Source: Eubacteriales bacterium (lineage in GTDB: Bacteria; Bacillota; Clostridia; Oscillospirales; Oscillospiraceae). From it: a stretch of DNA of 12,004 nt. The DNA is taken from contig JAUMXS010000035.1 in the NCBI GenBank assembly GCA_030528965.1, positions 1 to 12,004 on the forward strand, read 5' to 3'. A program made the translations under genes and the position numbers. Shown piece by piece: positions 6,012-12,004 of this stretch. Positions within the stretch are counted from its first letter, which is position 1, and each line of letters opens with the position of its first letter. The notes under the pieces were generated by a model. It saw only the letters and a program-made list of their open reading frames with translations. It ran no database searches and was not told the origin of the DNA.

Positions 6012-6317
6012 TCCTTTGTTTTACAGAGGGTGTTTACAGTTTTTGAATACTTGACCGGCTGAGACGGGCAGGAGTAGGCGCACAGCCGCGCTTCCAGAGA
6101 GGGAACACCTGGTGCAAGTTCCCGCGGGGCGGCGCCGAAAGTCGGCCCCGAGCCGCCGTTTTGAACCGCTTTGCATGCCGCTTTTTCGGCTGTGTCAGTA
6201 GAAACGGCCGGGTGCTCCCGTTACAGAGCTTTGAGCGCCGCCCGGTTTCGGGCGGAACCCAGGTGGTACCGCGCATAGTATTATCAGCGCCCTGAGAATC
6301 TCTCAGGGCGCTTTTTT
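6012..6317 (+). ncRNA. T-box leader of valS, specifier GTC (Val)
   Basis: The T-box element AACCCAGGTGGTACCGCG is at 6256-6273. Its antiterminator can be drawn: CAGG (6260-6263) with CCTG (6291-6294), the 7-nt bulge TGGTACC, and GCG (6271-6273) with CGC (6288-6290). The bulge's TGGT would pair with the ACCA end of uncharged tRNA-Val. In stem I, cggct (6056-6060) pairs with agccg (6151-6155), and ggcgc (6077-6081) with gcgcc (6132-6136). The loop-E parts AGTA (6073-6076) and GAA (6137-6139) flank the internal loop, placing GTC at 6141-6143 as specifier codon, which agrees with the downstream valyl-tRNA synthetase. Uncharged tRNA-Val should prevent termination and raise valS expression. The exact 5' boundary is estimated from the promoter. 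Confidence 0.95.
6286..6317 (+). terminator. T-box attenuator terminator
   Basis: A 12-bp stem agcgccctgaga (6286-6297) / tctcagggcgct (6301-6312) with a 3-nt loop is followed by a T run through 6317. Its left arm is the same cgccctg segment used by the antiterminator, so the two structures exclude each other. Confidence 0.95.
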
Positions 6318-6340
6318 ACGGAAGAATGGAGGATTTGGCA

Positions 6341-8959
6341 ATGAAAGAACTGCCGAAAGTGTACGACCCCCAACAGGTCGAAAAGCGAATCTATGATATG
6401 TGGATCAAGGGGAACTATTTCCACGCGGAAAGAGATCCCGAAAAGAAACCCTTTACGATCGTGATCCCCCCTCCCAACGTCACGGGTCAGCTCCATCTGG
6501 GCCATGCCTTTGACGAGACCATTCAGGATGTTCTCACCCGCTATAAGAGAATGGACGGCTACTCCGCCCTGTGGCTCCCCGGCTATGACCATGCCGGCAT
6601 CGCCACCCAGATCAAGGTCGAAGAACAGCTCCGTGCCGAGGGCCTCACCCGCTTTGACCTCGGTCGTGAAGCCTTCCTGGAACGTGTCTGGGATTGGAAA
6701 AACCGCTTCGGTGACCGCATCGTAGAACAGCTCAAGACTCTGGGTTCTTCCTGTGACTGGGAACGTCAGCGCTTCACTATGGATGACATCTGCGCCAAGG
6801 CTGTGCGCAAGACTTTTGTCGACCTGTATCAGAAGGGCCTTATTTATAAAGGTAAGCGCATCATCAACTGGTGCCCGCACTGCACCACCGCCCTCAGTGA
6901 CGCCGAAGTCGAATATGTGGATAAGCCCGGCCATCTGTGGCATATCCGGTATCCGCTCGCGGACGGTTCCGGTGACCTCATCGTCGCCACCACCCGTCCC
7001 GAGACTATGCTGGGCGATACCGGCGTCGCCGTGAACCCGAACGATGAGCGTTATAAGGACATCGTGGGCAAGACCTGCATCCTGCCGCTGGTCGGCCGTG
7101 AGATCCCCATCGTTGCCGACGAGTACGTCGAGATGGATTTCGGTACCGGCTGTGTCAAGATGACCCCCTGCCACGACCCCAACGACTTCGAAGTTGCCAT
7201 GCGGCATGACCTCGAATTCCTCCTTATTCTGGACGAGAATGCCCATATCATCAATGGCGGCAAGTACAACGGCATGGATCGATACGAATGCCGCAAGGCC
7301 ATCGTGGAAGACCTGAAGGAGCAGGGTTATCTCGTGAGTGTCGAGGATTACGGCCACAACGTCGGCTCCTGCTACCGCTGCCACAACGACGTCGAGCCGC
7401 TCTCCTCCGAACAGTGGTTCGTCAAAATGGAGCCCCTGGCCAAGGAAGCCATCCGCGTCGTCGAGGAAGGCGAAGTGAAGTTCGTGCCCGAACGTTTCGC
7501 CAAGACCTACCTCAACTGGATGTACAATGTCCGCGACTGGTGTATTTCCCGCCAGCTCTGGTGGGGCCACCGGATCCCTGCCTGGACCTGTGCCGACTGC
7601 GGTCACGTCACCGTGACTATGGAAGATCCCACCGAGTGCGAGGCCTGCCACAGCAAGCACATCGAGCGCGATCCCGACGTGCTGGATACCTGGTTCTCCT
7701 CCGCCCTCTGGCCCTTCTCCACGCTCGGCTGGCCTGAGGACACCCCCGACCTCAACTACTTCTATCCCACCGACGTTCTGGTCACCGGTTACGATATCAT
7801 CTTCTTCTGGGTCGCCCGCATGATCTTCTCCGGCTGCGAACAGATGAAGAAATACCCCTTCCACACCGTTCTCATCCACGGTATCATCCGTGACCCGCAG
7901 GGCAAGAAAATGAGCAAATCCGCCGGCAACGGCGTTGACCCTGTTGAGATGATCGACCGTTTCGGTGCCGACGCCCTGCGCTTTAACATCATCACCGGCA
8001 ACTCCCCCGGAAACGATATGCGTTTCTATGTCGAGCGCTGCGAGGCCATGCGCAACTTTGCCAACAAGATCTGGAACGCCAGCCGTTTCGTGATGATGAA
8101 CCTCTCCATCGAGGACGTCGGCCTTCCGGAGACTCTGGAACTGGAAGATCGCTGGATCCTTTCCAAGCTCAACAGTCTGACCGCCGAGGTCCGTGAAAAC
8201 CTCGACAAGTACGAACTCGGTATCGCCGCGCAGAAGATCTACGACTTCCTTTGGGACAGCTTCTGCGACTGGTATATCGAACTCACGAAACCCCGTCTGA
8301 ACAGCGGTGACGAGGCGGCGAAGGAGAGCGCACAGCGCGTCCTGCTCTATGTCCTCACCGATACGCTGAAGCTCCTGCACCCCTTCATGCCGTATATCAC
8401 GGAAGAGATCTTCCAGGCGCTGCCGCATGAGGGCGAAGCGCTGATCATTGCTCCGTTCCCGAAGTATGACGAAGCCCTGAACTTCCCCGAAGATGAAGCG
8501 GCTTTCGAGACCATCATGGACGCCGTGCGCGCCGTACGTTCGCGCCGGGCCGAAATGAATGTTCCGCCTTCCCGCAAACCGGAGCTCATCATCGCCGCCG
8601 AAAACACTGCGGTGTTCGAAGCCGGCCGCACCTATCTCTCCAAGCTGGCTTACGCCGGTGAGGTAACCGTCACCACGACCGTCCCGACCGATACCGAAGG
8701 CATGGTCTCCGTCGTCACCGACGGCGCGCGGATGTTTATGCCGCTGGCTCAGCTCGTTGATCTGGACGCCGAACGTGCCCGCCTTTCCAAGGAGCTGAAC
8801 AAGGCCCGCGGGCAGCTGGAAGGTCAGCGCAAGAAGCTTGCCAACGAAAACTTCGTCTCCCGCGCTCCCGAAGCCGTGGTCAACGTGGAACGGGAACGTG
8901 CCGCCAAGCTGGAAGCTCTCATCGCAAACCTTGAGAAGAGCCTGAGCGCACTCGGATAA
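6341..8959 (+). CDS. valS: valyl-tRNA synthetase
   Basis: This 872-residue class I synthetase charges tRNA-Val with valine in the cytoplasm. Signatures include PPPNVTG followed by the HIGH-type HLGH at residues 52-55, a cysteine pair CPHC ahead of the CP1 editing domain with [15 protein letters not shown], a second Cys pair set (CADC ... CEAC) before [12 protein letters not shown], and KMSKS at 523-527. The C terminus (about 800-872) is a charged coiled coil, the tRNA-binding arm typical of ValRS. I chose ATG 6341 since GGAGGA (6328-6333) lies 7 nt upstream; an in-frame ATG at 6326 has its purine tract almost touching the codon. Expression is under the T-box just upstream, whose GTC specifier independently supports the assignment. 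Length and domains look complete. Confidence 0.98.
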   Translation: MKELPKVYDPQQVEKRIYDMWIKGNYFHAERDPEKKPFTIVIPPPNVTGQLHLGHAFDETIQDVLTRYKRMDGYSALWLPGYDHAGIATQIKVEEQLRAEGLTRFDLGREAFLERVWDWKNRFGDRIVEQLKTLGSSCDWERQRFTMDDICAKAVRKTFVDLYQKGLIYKGKRIINWCPHCTTALSDAEVEYVDKPGHLWHIRYPLADGSGDLIVATTRPETMLGDTGVAVNPNDERYKDIVGKTCILPLVGREIPIVADEYVEMDFGTGCVKMTPCHDPNDFEVAMRHDLEFLLILDENAHIINGGKYNGMDRYECRKAIVEDLKEQGYLVSVEDYGHNVGSCYRCHNDVEPLSSEQWFVKMEPLAKEAIRVVEEGEVKFVPERFAKTYLNWMYNVRDWCISRQLWWGHRIPAWTCADCGHVTVTMEDPTECEACHSKHIERDPDVLDTWFSSALWPFSTLGWPEDTPDLNYFYPTDVLVTGYDIIFFWVARMIFSGCEQMKKYPFHTVLIHGIIRDPQGKKMSKSAGNGVDPVEMIDRFGADALRFNIITGNSPGNDMRFYVERCEAMRNFANKIWNASRFVMMNLSIEDVGLPETLELEDRWILSKLNSLTAEVRENLDKYELGIAAQKIYDFLWDSFCDWYIELTKPRLNSGDEAAKESAQRVLLYVLTDTLKLLHPFMPYITEEIFQALPHEGEALIIAPFPKYDEALNFPEDEAAFETIMDAVRAVRSRRAEMNVPPSRKPELIIAAENTAVFEAGRTYLSKLAYAGEVTVTTTVPTDTEGMVSVVTDGARMFMPLAQLVDLDAERARLSKELNKARGQLEGQRKKLANENFVSRAPEAVVNVERERAAKLEALIANLEKSLSALG

Positions 8960-8975
8960 AGCCGCGTCGGCTTTT
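8958..8975 (+). terminator. small hairpin at the valS stop codon
   Basis: aaagccg (8958-8964), overlapping the TAA stop, pairs with cggcttt (8968-8974) around a 3-nt loop and ends in TTTT. It is short and partly A-T, so at best a weak terminator; the stronger one is at 9054-9092. Confidence 0.4.
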
Positions 8976-9004
8976 CGTGAATCTTTTCCCTGTATGAATT
9001 ATTT

Positions 9005-9029
9005 TTTCGAATAGTACGACTATTCGACA
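9005..9029 (+). promoter_or_regulatory. inverted pair of Spo0A-box-like sites upstream of spoIIA
   Basis: TTCGACA (9023-9029) is the exact reverse complement of the Spo0A box TGTCGAA. Facing it, TTTCGAA (9005-9011) matches the box at six of seven bases. Between and across them runs a 9-bp palindrome tcgaatagt (9007-9015) / actattcga (9019-9027). Spo0A controls spoIIA in Bacillus together with sigma-H. The site is about 144 nt before spoIIAA, with a terminator in between, so its exact action is uncertain. Confidence 0.5.
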
Positions 9030-9053
9030 AGCTTTTTAATACGCCCGTTTTAC

Positions 9054-9092
9054 AATGGCGCTGCGGACCCGTCCGCGGCGCCATTATTTTTT
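9054..9092 (+). terminator. intrinsic terminator between valS and spoIIA
   Basis: aatggcgc (9054-9061) pairs with gcgccatt (9078-9085), extended by a T-G pair and gcgga/tccgc, for a 14-pair stem with a CCCG loop. A T-rich tract ends at 9092. It most likely stops valS read-through into the sporulation operon. Confidence 0.88.
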
Positions 9093-9093
9093 C

Positions 9094-9122
9094 GGATCTT
9101 TCCCACGAAACGGGAGAGATCC
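9094..9122 (+). other. second hairpin in the spoIIAA upstream region
   Basis: ggatctttccc (9094-9104) pairs with gggagagatcc (9112-9122) in 11 pairs (one T-G) around a 7-nt loop. It starts two bases after the terminator's T tract and has no T tract of its own. It could be an operator, a leader structure, or simply overlap the promoter of the operon. Confidence 0.55.
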
Positions 9123-9136
9123 CGTCGAATGCGAAT
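9112..9136 (+). promoter_or_regulatory. possible sigma-H promoter of the spoIIA operon
   Basis: GAAT at 9133-9136 (in GCGAATGG) fits the sigma-H -10 core, and GGGAGAG (9112-9118) is a poor match to its AGGAWWT -35 at roughly the right distance. CGTCGAA (9123-9129), six of seven bases of the Spo0A box, lies between them. No sigma-A-like promoter is seen between the terminator and the gene. The call depends on the known sigma-H/Spo0A control of spoIIA more than on the bases. Confidence 0.3.
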
Positions 9137-9172
9137 GGCTTTTCACGGCAGAACTACGAAGGAGGGTGTGGA

Positions 9173-9502
9173 TTGAAGATCAGCACCGCATACGAAAACG
9201 GACGTCTGACCGTTCGGCTGTCAGGCGAACTGGACCACCACGGGGCACGCGGCAGTATGAGCGAAGTGGACAGGCTCATCGACCACCGGCTCCCACATGA
9301 TCTTTTTCTTGATCTCTCGGGGCTCAGCTTCATGGACAGTTCCGGGATCGCGCTCATTCTGCGCATACACAAACGGATGCGCGAGCTGGATGGCCGCCTT
9401 TGGGTGATAAATCCCACAGCCCAGCCGCAGCGCGTCATCGATGCAGCCGGGATTGACCGGCTGGTCCCCATCTCAAACGGAGTCAGAGAGGTCACAACAT
9501 GA
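9173..9502 (+). CDS. spoIIAA: anti-sigma-F factor antagonist SpoIIAA
   Basis: This 109-residue STAS-domain protein carries the family hallmarks GELDHH near 18-23 and LSFMDSSGIAL at 51-61. By alignment with the Bacillus protein from memory, Ser56 in DSSG is the serine phosphorylated by SpoIIAB. Unphosphorylated SpoIIAA binds SpoIIAB and frees sigma-F in the forespore; phosphorylation inactivates it. The start is TTG at 9173, the only start codon in frame that sits properly behind the GGAGGG ribosome site (9161-9166). Its stop overlaps the spoIIAB start as ATGA. It is the first gene of the classical spoIIAA-spoIIAB-sigF operon. Confidence 0.95.
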   Translation: MKISTAYENGRLTVRLSGELDHHGARGSMSEVDRLIDHRLPHDLFLDLSGLSFMDSSGIALILRIHKRMRELDGRLWVINPTAQPQRVIDAAGIDRLVPISNGVREVTT

Positions 9503-9939
9503 AATACGAAAACTACATAAAACTGGAATTTCCGGCACGCAGTACCAACGAGAGCTTTGCCCGCGGGGCCATTGCCTGTTTTGCGGCTCAGCTGGACCCC
9601 ACGCTGGAAGAACTCGGCGATATCCGCACCGCAGTGAGCGAGGCAGTCACCAACGCCATCGTTCACGCCTATCCGGATGAGCTGGGGCGGATCATGATCC
9701 GTGCGCGGATCCTGGAGGACAACAAGCTGGAGCTCGTCGTACGCGATTGGGGCCGCGGCATTGAAGACATCAACAAAGCAATGGAACCCATGTTTACGAC
9801 CGGAGGCGCGGAACGCAGCGGCATGGGCTTTACCATCATGGAGAGTTTTATGGATAAACTGCGCGTGAAGTCCGCCCCCGGCCGCGGCACCACAGTCACC
9901 ATGCTCCGGAGCATCCGCTGCAAAAAGTCTTTGCATTGA
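9499..9939 (+). CDS. spoIIAB: anti-sigma-F factor / serine kinase SpoIIAB
   Basis: This 146-residue GHKL-family kinase has the N box EAVTNAIVH (48-56), the G1 motif RDWGRG (82-87) with ATP-contacting Asp83, and the G2 stretch ERSGMGFTIME (105-115). NESFAR (17-22) and AQLDPT (30-35) match the well-known Bacillus protein closely. SpoIIAB holds sigma-F inactive with ATP bound and phosphorylates SpoIIAA. Start ATG 9499 overlaps the spoIIAA stop (ATGA), and its TGA overlaps the sigF start (TGATG), so the three proteins are probably made in fixed proportion by translational coupling. Confidence 0.97.
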   Translation: MKYENYIKLEFPARSTNESFARGAIACFAAQLDPTLEELGDIRTAVSEAVTNAIVHAYPDELGRIMIRARILEDNKLELVVRDWGRGIEDINKAMEPMFTTGGAERSGMGFTIMESFMDKLRVKSAPGRGTTVTMLRSIRCKKSLH

Positions 9940-10643
9940 TGGATCAGCAGCTGGAACTTTTGCGTCAGGCCCGCGCCGGTGACGCCGATGCCACCCGCCG
10001 GATGGTGCAGGAAAATGCCGGCCTTATCTGGAGCGTCGCCCGACGTTTCTTTGGACGAGGCGTGGACCCGGACGATCTCTATCAGCTCGGCTGTGTGGGC
10101 TTTCTCAAGGCTGTCCGCGGCTATGACGAAAGCTTCGGCACCCGTTTTTCCACGTATGCCGTCCCCAAAATCTCCGGCGAGATCCGCCGTTTTCTGCGGG
10201 ATGACGGTGCTGTGAAGGTCAGCCGCAGCGTCAAGGAGCTTGCAGCCGCCATCCGTACAGCCCGGGCCGCGCTGGAACAACGTCTGGGCCGGGAACCCAC
10301 TCTCTCGGAGCTGGCAGCCGAGACCGGCGCCGCGCCGGAGGATATCGCCTCGGCCGAGTTGGCCGTCGGGCCCATGGAGAGTCTGCAGCGCGAGACCGGC
10401 GATGACGGCTTCACACTGGAAAACGTTCTGGGTGACTTCACGCAGGAAGAACGCATGGTGGAGCACGTTGCCCTGCGTGAGGCCATCAATACTCTTCCGG
10501 AACGGGAGCGTCAGGTCATCGCCCTCCGCTATTTTCACGGTTTGACACAGGATGCCTCCGCCCGCGTCATCGGTGTATCACAGGTGCAGGTCTCCCGGCT
10601 CGAACGCCGCGCGGTGGAAAACCTGCGCCGCGCACTTCTGTGA
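9939..10643 (+). CDS. sigF: forespore RNA polymerase sigma factor sigma-F
   Basis: This 234-residue sigma-70-family factor directs early forespore transcription. Region 2 is clear: DDLYQLGCVGFLKAVRGYD (45-63) for core binding and FSTYAVPKISGEIRRF (70-85) for -10 recognition. Region 3 covers about 100-160. Region 4 has LPERERQVIALRY (186-198) and the helix-turn-helix GLTQDASARVIGVSQVQVSR (201-220). Sigma-G is very similar in sequence; position behind spoIIAA and spoIIAB identifies this one as sigma-F. The start is ATG 9939, sharing one base with the spoIIAB stop (TGATG). A TTG three bases earlier is possible but less likely. No Shine-Dalgarno is visible, so it probably depends on ribosomes ending spoIIAB. 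No intrinsic terminator follows. Confidence 0.95.
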   Translation: MDQQLELLRQARAGDADATRRMVQENAGLIWSVARRFFGRGVDPDDLYQLGCVGFLKAVRGYDESFGTRFSTYAVPKISGEIRRFLRDDGAVKVSRSVKELAAAIRTARAALEQRLGREPTLSELAAETGAAPEDIASAELAVGPMESLQRETGDDGFTLENVLGDFTQEERMVEHVALREAINTLPERERQVIALRYFHGLTQDASARVIGVSQVQVSRLERRAVENLRRALL

Positions 10644-10671
10644 CGCCCGTGACCATACGACAAAAAAAGCC

Positions 10672-10785
10672 TGTAGCGAACCTCTGTAAAAAGCAACTGC
10701 ACCGCCCCTCCGTAACCGTGTACGGAATGCAGCTGTACCGAACTCCCGTAACCTTACGGAACGGCCCTGCAACCGGCTCCCATCC
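10672..10785 (+). repeat. degenerate ~20-nt direct repeats downstream of sigF
   Basis: Units of the rough form TGyAcCGnnCtCCcGTAAcC start at 10672, 10698, 10734 and 10768 (the last with an inserted base), 26, 36 and 34 nt apart; the first and third agree at about 14 of the first 18 bases. CCGTAACC occurs exactly at 10710-10717 and 10746-10753, and each copy can fold with a nearby inverted copy: tccgta (10709-10714) with tacgga (10721-10726), and ccgtaa (10746-10751) with ttacgg (10754-10759). The gap has no open frame I believe and no T-tract terminator. Confidence 0.45.
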
Positions 10786-10832
10786 ATGATCTTTCCGGCC
10801 ATCGGGATCCTGCAAAGGCAGGAAGAAGGGGA

Positions 10833-10861
10833 TTGTAAAATAAGACTGATTCGTATATAAT
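10833..10861 (+). promoter_or_regulatory. sigma-A promoter of glnS
   Basis: TTGTAA (10833-10838), a 17-nt spacer and a perfect TATAAT (10856-10861). Transcription would begin near 10868, about 34 nt before the start codon. There is no T-box motif in this leader, unlike valS. Confidence 0.75.
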
Positions 10862-10886
10862 GAATTATTACCTCATGTATATACGA
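10851..10886 (+). promoter_or_regulatory. inverted repeat over the glnS promoter start
   Basis: tcgtatata (10851-10859) and tatatacga (10878-10886) are perfect 9-nt inverted copies around an 18-nt spacer. The left arm overlaps the -10 and the right arm lies in the 5' leader just before the ribosome site. The position is that of an operator; the low complexity of TATATA means chance is possible. Confidence 0.4.
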
Positions 10887-10901
10887 ACGGAGTGAAAATA
10901 T

Positions 10902-12004
10902 ATGGACGAAATTTCCCGGAACTTTATTGAGGCCTTTGTGGAGGAAGATCTCGCCCCCGGCGGACGCTGTGAGGGCATGCAGATCCACACCCGTTTCCCC
11001 CCGGAACCCAACGGCTATCTGCACATCGGACACTGCAAGGCCATGTGCATCGACTTCGGGATCGCCGAAAAATTCGGCGGGATCACAAATCTCCGTATGG
11101 ATGATACCAACCCGGCCAAGGAAGACACCGAGTATGTCGAAGCCATTCAGGAAGATATCCACTGGCTCGGCTTCGATTGGGATGACCGTTTCTTCTATGG
11201 CTCCGATTATTTTGAGCAGACCTATAACTATGCCGAAGAGCTCATTCAGAAGGGTCTCGCCTATGTCTGCGAACTGACGCCGGAACAGTTCCGCGAATAC
11301 CGCGGTGACACCTCCACACCGGCCCGCAGCCCCTTCCGTGATCGCCCGATCGAAGAGTCTCTCGATCTCTTCCGCCGGATGCGCGCCGGCGAATTCCCCG
11401 AAGGGAAGTATACGCTGCGCGCCAAGATCGATCTTGCCAGCGGCAACTTCAATATGCGTGACCCCGTCCTCTACCGTATCCGCTTCATTGAGCATCATCG
11501 GCAGGGCACGAAGTGGTGCATCTTCCCGATGTACGACTTCGCGCACCCCATTCAGGACGCGATCGAAGGCATCACGCACTCCCTCTGCTCTCTGGAGTAC
11601 GAGGACCATCGTCCTCTCTATGACTGGGTCGTGAACAACGTCTCCGTCCCCTCCCGTCCCCGGCAGATCGAATTCGCCCGCCTCGGCATTAACTATACCG
11701 TCATGTCGAAGCGCAAGCTCCGCCGTTTGGTGGAGGAGAAGTACGTCTCCGGCTGGGATGACCCCCGTATGCCGACTCTGTGCGGTCTCCGCCGCCGCGG
11801 TTATACCCCCGCCTCCATCCGGAATTTCTGTGAGCGCATCGGCGTTGCCAAGGTCAGCAGCACCGTGGAGTACGCCTTCCTCGAGCATTGTCTGCGTGAG
11901 GACCTCAATGAACACGCCCGCCGTGTCATGGCCGTCCTGCACCCGGTCAAGCTCACCATCACCAACTACCCCGAGGGACAAACCGAACTCATCACCGTCG
12001 AGAA
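10902..12004 (+). CDS. glnS: glutaminyl-tRNA synthetase, 3' end outside window
   Basis: The 367 complete codons present encode the catalytic part of a class I GlnRS, which charges tRNA-Gln directly. The class signature is [16 protein letters not shown], with HIGH at residues 41-44, and the KMSKS loop appears in its GlnRS form VMSKR at 267-271, preceded by [21 protein letters not shown] and MSKRKL separate it from bacterial GluRS, which reads differently at both places. The reading frame stays open to the window edge, so the C-terminal beta-barrel anticodon-binding domains lie beyond. Start ATG 10902 follows the weak ribosome site CGGAG (10888-10892). The gene has its own sigma-A promoter. Many Firmicutes lack GlnRS and make Gln-tRNA with GatCAB, so its presence is informative about the lineage. 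Confidence 0.95.
   Translation, partial: MDEISRNFIEAFVEEDLAPGGRCEGMQIHTRFPPEPNGYLHIGHCKAMCIDFGIAEKFGGITNLRMDDTNPAKEDTEYVEAIQEDIHWLGFDWDDRFFYGSDYFEQTYNYAEELIQKGLAYVCELTPEQFREYRGDTSTPARSPFRDRPIEESLDLFRRMRAGEFPEGKYTLRAKIDLASGNFNMRDPVLYRIRFIEHHRQGTKWCIFPMYDFAHPIQDAIEGITHSLCSLEYEDHRPLYDWVVNNVSVPSRPRQIEFARLGINYTVMSKRKLRRLVEEKYVSGWDDPRMPTLCGLRRRGYTPASIRNFCERIGVAKVSSTVEYAFLEHCLREDLNEHARRVMAVLHPVKLTITNYPEGQTELITVE

Noticed and set aside
6284..8428. 714-codon open frame on the minus strand opposite valS
   Set aside because: Antisense to an unmistakable valyl-tRNA synthetase, covers the T-box terminator, and has no recognisable motif; a codon-bias shadow.
10578..11981. 467-codon open frame on the minus strand opposite glnS
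   Set aside because: Antisense to glnS, crossing its promoter and the end of sigF; no motif and composition typical of a shadow frame.

Overview
The window looks like chromosome of an endospore-forming Firmicute, most likely a fairly GC-rich member of the class Clostridia. The basis is a complete spoIIAA-spoIIAB-sigF operon, a spoIVFA/spoIVFB-like pair, a T-box leader on valS, a glycine riboswitch on a Na+/alanine-glycine symporter gene, and consensus sigma-A promoters. A gut Oscillospirales-type host is a guess from codon style and gene content, not something the sequence proves.

Layout. The left 1.85 kb reads on the minus strand: a sigma-A promoter drives two tRNA genes (Met, then Glu, which runs off the left edge). 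Upstream of that lies a two-gene unit, an M23 (LytM) membrane protein translationally coupled to an M50 intramembrane protease. This matches the SpoIVFA/SpoIVFB pair that controls processing of pro-sigma-K in sporulation. Everything from about 2.05 kb onward reads on the plus strand: glycine riboswitch and alsT; two tandem paralogous secreted proteins with copper-amine-oxidase-N-type stalk repeats, each with its own sigma-A promoter; valS behind a T-box with a GTC specifier; the spoIIA operon; and glnS, cut by the right edge.

How the parts work together. Amino-acid supply and tRNA charging form one theme: two tRNAs, valyl- and glutaminyl-tRNA synthetases, a T-box sensing uncharged tRNA-Val, and a glycine sensor on an amino-acid importer. 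Sporulation forms the other: SpoIIAA/SpoIIAB/sigma-F set the first forespore-specific sigma factor, and the M23/M50 pair would act later in the mother cell. The stalk-repeat proteins are exported and of unknown function.

Most of the window is well-understood core genome, and I see no mobile element, CRISPR array or defence system. The parts most worth a second look are the mosaic identity of the two stalk-repeat paralogs, the spoIIA control region (inverted Spo0A-box-like palindrome, terminator, second large hairpin), the degenerate repeat array after sigF, and the arrangement of the glycine riboswitch leader.
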